Shown: in pieces, positions 1 through 7,157 of the stretch
How positions within the stretch are numbered: position 1 is the stretch's first letter
How the letters are laid out: every line of letters begins with the position of its first letter
Source: Methanothrix sp.
Lineage (GTDB): Archaea > Halobacteriota > Methanosarcinia > Methanotrichales > Methanotrichaceae
NCBI GenBank assembly: GCA_003857025.1
Contig: RPOO01000004.1
Coordinates: 1-34,057 of the forward strand
Length of the DNA: 34,057 nucleotides
Direction of reading: 5' to 3'
Notes under the pieces: model-generated
Databases searched by the model: none
Told to the model about the DNA's origin: nothing
The model's input: the letters and a program-made list of their open reading frames with translations, nothing else
Position numbers and translations under genes: made by a program

Positions 1-25
1 ATGCCTGCCGGGAATCAGGTCGAGC
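1..25. repeat. Direct repeat copy A, ATGCCTGCCGGGAATCAGGTCGAGC (mate at 863-887)
   Basis: 24/25 identity by eye with 863-887. Confidence 0.8.
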
Positions 26-183
26 GTCAATCGCCTGTGATCGGACAGGCTGGCCGGGCCTCGCTTGCTGCCAGCTCGTTGACTCTCACTGCGGTCGGGC
101 GAAGATCACTGGTGCCCGATGCTGAGCTGAATCTCGAGGAAGAGGAACGATGCATGTCTGGCATGCATGCTGCAAGTGGAGAT

Positions 184-473
184 TTAGTCAACTCGTTCTA
201 TCTTTTCCATGATCGCTGCTGCCTTCTGATAGACAAAATCATGGTGATCTACATACAAAAATTGAATTCGATCTCCTTTGATCCTATAGACGATGACATA
301 GGGATCGACGTGAGAACCTCGGGCAAGTCGCAGCTTATGGCGTTTAGGAGTGCGATCGATGGATTATCCAAGATCTGGCCGATTTTCTTGAGAAGACGTT
401 CCTCCAATGCCCTGTTCTTTCTTGTGAGCCTCAAGAACTGAGCATCGAATTCAGGCGTGGATTCATATTCCAT
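184..473 (-). pseudogene. RelE/ParE-superfamily toxin with one frameshift
   Basis: Minus ORF starts MEYESTPEFDAQFLRLTRKNRALEERLLKKIGQILDNPS; another frame continues TPKRHKLRLARGSHVDPYVIVYRIKGDRIQFLYVDHHDFVYQKAAAIMEKIERVD-stop, a typical RelE-like C-terminus. Confidence 0.65.
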
Positions 474-478
474 GTGGC

Positions 479-643
479 TTATTCAAGATTTTTTAGGTGA
501 TTCACAAACTCTTCCTTTGTCTTGAAAGTCTTAACTAAACCTGCATCGGCCTGCTCAATGCTCCTTTGGAGACCAGCCTTAAATTCCTGCAGAGAGGCTT
601 CGTTCGCATCTTGGATTATCGCTTTCTCTTTCGCTCCGGCCAT
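479..643 (-). CDS. Small (54 aa) putative antitoxin partner of the RelE-like gene
   Basis: MAGAKEKAIIQDANEASLQEFKAGLQRSIEQADAGLVKTFKTKEEFVNHLKNLE; stop lies a few nt upstream of the toxin start on the same strand. Confidence 0.5.
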   Translation of the reverse strand: MAGAKEKAIIQDANEASLQEFKAGLQRSIEQADAGLVKTFKTKEEFVNHLKNLE

Positions 644-862
644 GTTAGGTACTGCATCCTATTGAGCTATAAGGATTGCGAAAAGATATGGATATGAGGA
701 GGCTAGCCTCGATTGCTCATTGAATGCATCTATATCGAGCAGGATGAACGGGCCTTTTGGCTGCAGATGTAAGTCCTGGGATGCCGGGTATCAATCAAGG
801 CGCTCGTGGGCCGGATCATCCGCAGGCGGAACCCTGGGTTAGATGCAACTTGGGCGGCGTGG

Positions 863-887
863 ATGCCCGCCGGGAATCAGGTCGAGC
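863..887. repeat. Direct repeat copy B, ATGCCCGCCGGGAATCAGGTCGAGC (mate at 1-25)
   Basis: 24/25 identity by eye with 1-25. Confidence 0.8.
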
Positions 888-983
888 ACGAATCACAAAT
901 CAGACCCAATCAATTCAACACCGAATAATATAATTTAACCATCATGAGAAAGCATTTTAAGTTGGCGCATCAATCTGCATACC

Positions 984-2282
984 ATGTTCGGACCCAAATC
1001 GCACCTTACCTCCCGCAACAATCATCTTTTCATGGAAGATGTTGACTGCTTCCTTCTCGCCCGCCAACTCGGCACGCCTCTTTATGTCACTTCGGAGAAG
1101 AGACTGCGCCAGAACATTCGCGCTTACCATCAGGCTTTCCCGAAAGCCGACAAATACTTTGCAGTGAAGGCCAACGGCAACCTCACAATCCTGCGCATCG
1201 CCGCTCAGGAGGGCATGGGAGCCGACGTCTTCTCGGCAGGCGAGCTTTCCATAGCCCGCAATGTCGGCATCCCGCAAGACATGATCCTCTACAACGGCAA
1301 CTCCAAGAGCGAGAAAGATCATGAAATGGCCTTGCAGGCGGGCGTGCGCATGTCCGTGGACTCGCGCGAGGAGTTGGAGCATCTGGCAGGCACTGTTCAG
1401 CGGCTTGATCAAGATCATGAAGCTGAGATCCTTTTCCGCGTCAACCCGGATGTCTCGCCCAAGACTCATCCCAAGATCGCCACCGGGCTTCGCTCCTCAA
1501 AATTCGGCATTCCTGCGGAGCAAGTAGCCGAGACTTACAAGAGAGCAATGGACCTGCCAGGCATCCTGCCGGTGGGGCTGCACTGCCATATCGGCTCTCA
1601 GATTCTGGATACGGCACCCTTCGCCGAAGCGGCTGGAAAGATGATGGATATCGCAGCAGCCGTAGTTGGTGCGGGCGGCGAGATCAAAAGGATAGACCTT
1701 GGCGGCGGCCTGGGCATCCAGTATCATCCGGACACACCGGCTCCGTCGCCCGCGGATCTTGCCAAAGCAGTGCTGCCGATATTCGGCGACCGCTGCCGGG
1801 ACCTGGGCATATCTCCCAAGCTCATCCTTGAGCCGGGCAGGAGCATCGTGGCGGATACAACCATCATGCTTTCCGGCGTGAATGTGGTAAAGAGGGCGCA
1901 TGTGAATTTCGTGGCTGAGGACGCAGGCTTCAATGTCCTGGCCCGGCCCATGCTCTACGACTCCTATCATCATATCATCGTGGCCAACAAGTCAGACGAG
2001 CCGGCAGCGGAGCCTTACACGGTGGTCGGGCCGATCTGCGAGACCGGCGATATCCTAGCCAAAGACCGGCAGTTGCCAAAACTGGAAAGGGGCGACGTCC
2101 TGGCCTTCCTGGATGCAGGGGGCTATGGCTTCAGCATGGCATCGCAGTACAACGGCCAGCCCCGGCCTGCGGAGATTCTGGTTTCGGGTGATAAAGCCGA
2201 TGTCACGCGCCGGGCCGAGGATGCAAGCGCACTTCTGGCCGGACAGAAGATCCCGGAGAGGCTCTACTGGCAAATCGAATAA
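984..2282 (+). CDS. lysA: Diaminopimelate decarboxylase
   Basis: PLP fold III decarboxylase motifs: YFAVKANGN, HCHIGSQ, DLGGGLGI, EPGRSIV, CETGD, DAGGYGFSMASQYN. Confidence 0.93.
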   Translation: MFGPKSHLTSRNNHLFMEDVDCFLLARQLGTPLYVTSEKRLRQNIRAYHQAFPKADKYFAVKANGNLTILRIAAQEGMGADVFSAGELSIARNVGIPQDMILYNGNSKSEKDHEMALQAGVRMSVDSREELEHLAGTVQRLDQDHEAEILFRVNPDVSPKTHPKIATGLRSSKFGIPAEQVAETYKRAMDLPGILPVGLHCHIGSQILDTAPFAEAAGKMMDIAAAVVGAGGEIKRIDLGGGLGIQYHPDTPAPSPADLAKAVLPIFGDRCRDLGISPKLILEPGRSIVADTTIMLSGVNVVKRAHVNFVAEDAGFNVLARPMLYDSYHHIIVANKSDEPAAEPYTVVGPICETGDILAKDRQLPKLERGDVLAFLDAGGYGFSMASQYNGQPRPAEILVSGDKADVTRRAEDASALLAGQKIPERLYWQIE

Positions 2283-2317
2283 TTATCGAATAATGATCGA
2301 ACAATCATCGAATAATG
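2274..2317. repeat. 11-nt tandem repeat x4 starting in the last lysA codons
   Basis: ATCGAATAATT / ATCGAATAATG / ATCGAACAATC / ATCGAATAATG. Confidence 0.85.
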
Positions 2318-2342
2318 CTGCCGCAAATTCTAAGAAAGAAGT

Positions 2343-2370
2343 GCTGCAGGACGGTTCAAATCCCTGCAGC
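2343..2370. terminator. 8-bp GC-rich stem-loop between convergent genes, likely terminator
   Basis: GCTGCAGG-ACGGTTCAAATC-CCTGCAGC, then A7 G T5. Confidence 0.5.
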
Positions 2371-2398
2371 AAAAAAAGTTTTTCGAATTTCTGGATGC

Positions 2399-4033
2399 TT
2401 ATTTTGGAAGCTCATCGTTTACATCTTTCAGTTCCACCGTCTCAGAATCATCTCCGCATACGAGGTTCATAGGCATAGGCTGCGAGTTTCCGGTCCAGTT
2501 TCCGTATTGCAGAACCGCCACACAATCCGGTGCGATCTCGACGCCCTCATGCCCGAACAACTGCTCTCCGGATTCATCGATGCGCCCGATGCCCATGTCG
2601 AAAGTGTAGTCCTTTGTGGTATTGGTGTATGTGAACCCAAAGGATGCATAGTTCGAGATATCAAGCATTGTGAGCGCCATGCCTTCCTGCAGATCGTTGG
2701 TTGCAACAGCAAAGACATACGAGGTGTTATTGCCCAGAGCGCCAATCGTCAAGGTTGGCGATTCATCCCCTCCGGGATAATACACGACGGAATTTGTGGT
2801 CGGATTGCCCATTAAAGACTGAGGTGGACTGATGGCGATAATATCCGCCTGTCCGGGACCAAGAGTGATATTCTCTGCATAGATGATGTTCTCCGGAGAT
2901 AGAATGGTCAGATTGACTACGGAATCCGTCTCAGGATTAGTGTTTTGCAGCAATACCTTGAAATCCTCCAATGCGGGCATGATGAAGAATGTTGTCGCAT
3001 TATCCTTGTCGTCTGCTACAGGCGTGACGACCTGCGATCCCGGAATCTCATTCATCAACTCGCCGTTTTCAAATCCGAGCATGCGGCTCTTCCCGTCTAC
3101 AATGAGCAGGTCGGCGTCTCCCTCCGCCCATATCTGACAGACATCTTCGCTGAGCGAGGAGCAGTTTTGCAGGACAAGCTGCGAGTAAAGGGGTAGAAGC
3201 TCTAAAGTTAACGAATCTGCATCGCCTTCGTAAAGGCTTGACGGATCGTTGGGATTGGATGCGCTTTCATAAGTCCAGCTCTCATTGCTGCGATCCACCA
3301 CAATTGCGCGAGCTTCTCTTGGATAGTTGTTATCGTAGACCAGTATCTCGTAAATACCGTCTCCTGCATCGCGGACGGCGAAGGGCGTGACCGCATGGCC
3401 ATCGCTGCCGTCGCGTTTATAAAAGGCGATTGTGTATTTCCGGGTCTTGTTTTCATCTTGGAGCGACTTTTTCAGCTCGTCCAGAATGAAGGAGGGCTTT
3501 GCCGTGATTCCTGAGGATATGGTTGGCTCAAGCAACTGGTGGCTGAACCAATAAGCGATCTCCTTTTGCAGGACTCCGTTGCCTGCTACTCCGAGGTCAA
3601 TGGTCCGATCAGCTCCAAAGTCATTGACGTCGATCAGTTTCTCGTAGAGCAGGAGGCTGAGCACAGCCATGCCCTGGCAGTGTCCGCCGTCCGACATGCT
3701 GTTGGCCATTTCCAGCCAGTAGGTCCAGGTAGGCGTGAGGATGCAGTTCCCCTTGGGCTGGCTGGCGCAGACATCTTTGCCCACCATGCGCCGCAAGTCT
3801 TCCGGCGTTAAGCCCTCATAGCCCTTCTCGCCGGCATAATTGGAAAAGCTGAAGCCGTCCACGTCGGGGCGAAAGCCGAGATCGGCGACGATGCTGCTGT
3901 CGTTCAGATCGTCGTTTGCCTGATTCTTTGACTCAGCCAGGCCGCAGAGACTGAGGAGAAGAAGAATCGACACAAACGACGCTACAAACCCTAATTGTGT
4001 TCTTAAGTCGCATTTTTTTGATAATGGTCTCAT
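2399..4033 (-). CDS. Secreted protein, candidate papain-like-fold hydrolase (uncharacterised)
   Basis: Signal peptide/TM N-terminus; ordered motifs GGHCQGMA, DGHAVTPFAV, YDNNYP resemble a Cys-His-Asp/Asn triad. Confidence 0.6.
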   Translation of the reverse strand: MRPLSKKCDLRTQLGFVASFVSILLLLSLCGLAESKNQANDDLNDSSIVADLGFRPDVDGFSFSNYAGEKGYEGLTPEDLRRMVGKDVCASQPKGNCILTPTWTYWLEMANSMSDGGHCQGMAVLSLLLYEKLIDVNDFGADRTIDLGVAGNGVLQKEIAYWFSHQLLEPTISSGITAKPSFILDELKKSLQDENKTRKYTIAFYKRDGSDGHAVTPFAVRDAGDGIYEILVYDNNYPREARAIVVDRSNESWTYESASNPNDPSSLYEGDADSLTLELLPLYSQLVLQNCSSLSEDVCQIWAEGDADLLIVDGKSRMLGFENGELMNEIPGSQVVTPVADDKDNATTFFIMPALEDFKVLLQNTNPETDSVVNLTILSPENIIYAENITLGPGQADIIAISPPQSLMGNPTTNSVVYYPGGDESPTLTIGALGNNTSYVFAVATNDLQEGMALTMLDISNYASFGFTYTNTTKDYTFDMGIGRIDESGEQLFGHEGVEIAPDCVAVLQYGNWTGNSQPMPMNLVCGDDSETVELKDVNDELPK

Positions 4034-4278
4034 ATATCAATCTCCGAATGTTACGCGCTTATTCCATGTCTATTTGCAGATCTTTGAGCCCAAACATTAT
4101 AAATTTTTGTATTGTGATCGAATGGTACTAATGCAAATTTTTAGTTAAATCATATTTTCGGCCATACATCTGCACCATTGATCTTGCCGGAAAATCTTTT
4201 GATATCAAAGCAACGTTCAGATTTGGGGCAGTTAAGTGTGGCCGGATTGGATTATTATTATTATAGGGGCAGGATCAA

Positions 4279-4422
4279 ATGATCGAGAAGCAAGATCGTC
4301 TATTGGATGAAGCCAAAGGAATTCGAAAAGAGATTAAAGAAAGCATGGATGACCGACTGGAACGTATCGAAACCGATGTAGAGGAGATAAAGACTGCCAT
4401 AAAGCAAAAGGGCATAATCTAG
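4279..4422 (+). CDS. Small coiled-coil-like protein (47 aa), tentative
   Basis: MIEKQDRLLDEAKGIRKEIKESMDDRLERIETDVEEIKTAIKQKGII; preceded by AGGGGCAGG. Confidence 0.4.
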   Translation: MIEKQDRLLDEAKGIRKEIKESMDDRLERIETDVEEIKTAIKQKGII

Positions 4423-4475
4423 AGATGCCAATTTCTTCTCAAACTATATTCTCATTCTGCGATTTGCTTGCCTGT

Positions 4476-5153
4476 TCACCAGTAGTCATTCAGCGCCTTT
4501 CGTACGATCCGGCACCGCTCACACACGTCTGCAGAAAAAATGTCTCGGGGAATCAGGCTTATCATGTGATCCAGGTACGCCGCTTTTTTCTCCATGAGTT
4601 TCATGGTGCCAAGTGTTGGCAGATCCTCATGCATCCGTCTTGCCGATTCGGTTGTGGCAACAATAAATTCGCAAAGCTGCTCCTTGGAATTCATGGGATG
4701 GCAGCGGGATTCGTTTGAAGACTCGTTTTCTCCATCTGGCTCGGTTTCCTTTGCTGCATCTTTTTCTGCATCCTTTGCTGTTATGTCTTGATAGACGACC
4801 CTTCCCAGTTCCTGAAACGCCTCGATGAAGCGACTGAATGCAGAATTCTCATCATCGCAGCGCCCGTGCGTAACTCCGTAGCCGCACCCCTGGCAGCTTC
4901 TGTCCCGTCCGTACTGGATGCAAAAAGGGCAAGTGCCGGGCCGGGTAGGCAGATGGCCGAGCATGGTGAGCACTAAAGCGCGGGCAAATTTGTGCAGCTC
5001 GGAAGGCTCCACCGTTTCCAAGCGCCGGGAGAATAGATTCGCCCAGCGGATGTACTCTTGGCAAGATTCGGTAATGGCAGCCTTGGCCGCTTCAAGGGAT
5101 GCGGGATCAATGGCTATTGTGGCTGCATCAAGTTCTCCGGCACGATCGGTCAT
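4476..5153 (-). CDS. Hypothetical protein with Cys-rich putative zinc-binding motif
   Basis: 225 aa ORF with CPFCIQYGRDRSCQGCGYGVTHGRC and a C-terminal CERC. Confidence 0.6.
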   Translation of the reverse strand: MTDRAGELDAATIAIDPASLEAAKAAITESCQEYIRWANLFSRRLETVEPSELHKFARALVLTMLGHLPTRPGTCPFCIQYGRDRSCQGCGYGVTHGRCDDENSAFSRFIEAFQELGRVVYQDITAKDAEKDAAKETEPDGENESSNESRCHPMNSKEQLCEFIVATTESARRMHEDLPTLGTMKLMEKKAAYLDHMISLIPRDIFSADVCERCRIVRKALNDYW

Positions 5154-5269
5154 TTTTTACAATACGCTCTTTTGTTTTTTTTGTTTTATGTAATATCCTG
5201 CAGTTTGCAGCTTAGAGCTTATTACAGGTATAATTGCATGCTAGTAGGTAGTCTGATTCAAGTCGGTTC

Positions 5270-5821
5270 CTAGACCATCCCCGTGCCCCCATAGTTTCCC
5301 TCGTAGGTTGGCAAACCAGACGGGTCGCCAAGCCACGGATAATTAGACGATGTTGGCCTGCGGATATAGTTCGAATAGGTTGGAATACTGCTATAGATTG
5401 GTATTCCTGTTGTACCTGAATTAATGTAAACCGGCTTTCCGGTCTTGGGGTCTACATAGAAATAGTCCGGATATCCTGTGTAGGGATCCGCAAAAGCGTA
5501 AACAGGATATCCTGTTTTGGGATCTATATAAGCTTGCCCCATCCAACCACTTGTTAGGTTGAGCGACTTCCAGATGTAATATGGATCCGCCACCAGCGAT
5601 CCACCCTGAATCGTACTGCCTTTGGGCGCTCCACCCCAACTCCACAGAGCTGTAGAGTTCTGAGCCAGGGGTTGTGCAGGATTCTGGGCTTGGAAGTTCT
5701 TAATCCAGGTCCGGCCAAAATCGCTACCGACGCTCTGGAAAGTACCTGTTGCCTGGGCCGCGCAGTCGGCCAATAAGAATCCCGAGATTAGTACCATCGT
5801 CGCTATGAATTTGTAATCCAT
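5270..5821 (-). CDS. Secreted protein with DPKTGxPVY-type repeats
   Basis: Internal start MDYKFIATMVLISGFLLADCAAQ looks like a signal peptide; repeats DPKTGYPVY, DPYTGYPDY, DPKTGKPVY, TTGIPIY. Confidence 0.6.
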   Translation of the reverse strand: MDYKFIATMVLISGFLLADCAAQATGTFQSVGSDFGRTWIKNFQAQNPAQPLAQNSTALWSWGGAPKGSTIQGGSLVADPYYIWKSLNLTSGWMGQAYIDPKTGYPVYAFADPYTGYPDYFYVDPKTGKPVYINSGTTGIPIYSSIPTYSNYIRRPTSSNYPWLGDPSGLPTYEGNYGGTGMV

Positions 5822-5987
5822 TGATACCCCACCATCAGGACATATGTTACAGAGCGATAAAAGCATTTCTCGCCGAAAACCGAAAAAGTCTTCACGGCTT
5901 TTTTTGAAGACAGAATTTGCTCACTCTTCATCCATGTGCAGTCTACGATGCTATAAGGGAGCATCCTCGTACCGCATGTTAATATCA

Positions 5988-6323
5988 ATGAAGAGTCAAA
6001 GAATTCTTGGTGAATTTGCTTTGAATATTGGCCGACTCCTCGTCAAGATAAATCGCATCTCTGCCTGGATGCTGTTAATTTTCATGATCATCTTCCTGGT
6101 CTCCGGCTATGCCTGGTCAAATAGAATCATACTGCCTTTGCAGCAGGCGAAGTACATGCACACAAATCTTGACCTTTTCCTCGTCTTCTTCTTCCTCGTG
6201 CATGTTCTGATCAGCGCCAGATTCACATTAGCACGCTGGAGAGTGGGCCACGGACGGCTGGTTAGCGGAATGCTTATCGCCATCGGCATTGCTGCATTCT
6301 GGATAGTGCTGACTATTAGATAA
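5988..6323 (+). CDS. Small integral membrane protein
   Basis: MKSQRILGEFALNIGRLLVKINRISAWMLLIFMIIFLVSGYAW...HTNLDLFLVFFFLVHVLISARFTLARW; about three TM segments. Confidence 0.6.
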   Translation: MKSQRILGEFALNIGRLLVKINRISAWMLLIFMIIFLVSGYAWSNRIILPLQQAKYMHTNLDLFLVFFFLVHVLISARFTLARWRVGHGRLVSGMLIAIGIAAFWIVLTIR

Positions 6324-6374
6324 CTGAGTATTTGGTAGCTTTGTAATAGATAAATGTGCAATAGATAGCTATGC
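6315..6374. repeat. Degenerate 15-nt tandem repeat x4 spanning the stop of the small membrane protein gene
   Basis: ATTAGATAACTGAGT / ATTTGGTAGCTTTGT / AATAGATAAATGTGC / AATAGATAGCTATGC. Confidence 0.6.
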
Positions 6375-6468
6375 AATGCCTGTAAAATACAGCCAAATTG
6401 CAGGCTTAAAGCGCAAGGTTTATTTAACGTGTCGTTACTAACCTTAAGTATAATTAAGCAATTGTCGA

Positions 6469-7122
6469 GTGATGATCTTGGACCCCATTGAGCTTTTGGA
6501 TATACTAGGAAATGAGAACAGGAGGAGGATTCTTCAGCTCCTCTCATTCCGGCCCTTTTACTTTAATGAGATGGCCAAGCGTCTCGATGTGGGGCCGAAG
6601 GCCGTCATCGACCATCTGGAGATGCTGGAAAAGGCCGGGCTGGTGGAATGCTACCAGGTGCAGGGCCGCAGAAAGTACTTCCGCATCGCCCAAAAGACGG
6701 TGCTGGAGGTAGCGGTCTCACCCAATTCATATGGCGTTCGATCCTATCGATCCGAAGATGTGCCCAGAAGCGACGAAGAGGAGGCTCAAGCTCCGGGCGT
6801 TGCCCAAAACAGCGCAGAGGACATGAAGCGCCTGCGTAAAGAGCTTTCCGATCTGGAAGAGAAGCGCAAGGAGATGCGCAGGCTTCTCGAAGAGATCGAG
6901 TCGAGAGAGATGGAGGTCAAGCAGCTTGCCGTCGGAACCGCCCAGGGATTTGCCGAGGATCAGCTGGAATCCGAGATACTGGTGGCGCTGCTGTCCGGCA
7001 GGGCGAGGTCGTCCGATTTGGCCATGCGGCTGGAAGTGCCGGAGATTGTGGTAATTGACCGGCTGAGACGGCTAGAAAAGCGCGGTGCAATTCAATTGAG
7101 GGGCCAGGAATGGAACATCTGA
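6469..7122 (+). CDS. ArsR-family-like winged-HTH transcriptional regulator
   Basis: ILGNENRRRILQLLSFRPFYFNEMAKRLDVGPKAVIDHLEMLEKAGLVE; second HTH-like segment at the C-terminus; GTG start. Confidence 0.8.
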   Translation: MMILDPIELLDILGNENRRRILQLLSFRPFYFNEMAKRLDVGPKAVIDHLEMLEKAGLVECYQVQGRRKYFRIAQKTVLEVAVSPNSYGVRSYRSEDVPRSDEEEAQAPGVAQNSAEDMKRLRKELSDLEEKRKEMRRLLEEIESREMEVKQLAVGTAQGFAEDQLESEILVALLSGRARSSDLAMRLEVPEIVVIDRLRRLEKRGAIQLRGQEWNI

Positions 7123-7157
7123 GTTCAAACAGTCCGAGTAGGCCGGGCATTGCCGAT

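Noticed and set aside
1-441. 146-aa plus-strand ORF at the window start
   Set aside because: Mostly antisense to the RelE-like toxin; no recognisable domain.
2343-2370. tRNA T-arm-like GGTTCAAATCC near lysA
   Set aside because: No acceptor, D or anticodon arms upstream; better explained as an 8-bp hairpin (GCTGCAGG/CCTGCAGC) between convergent genes.
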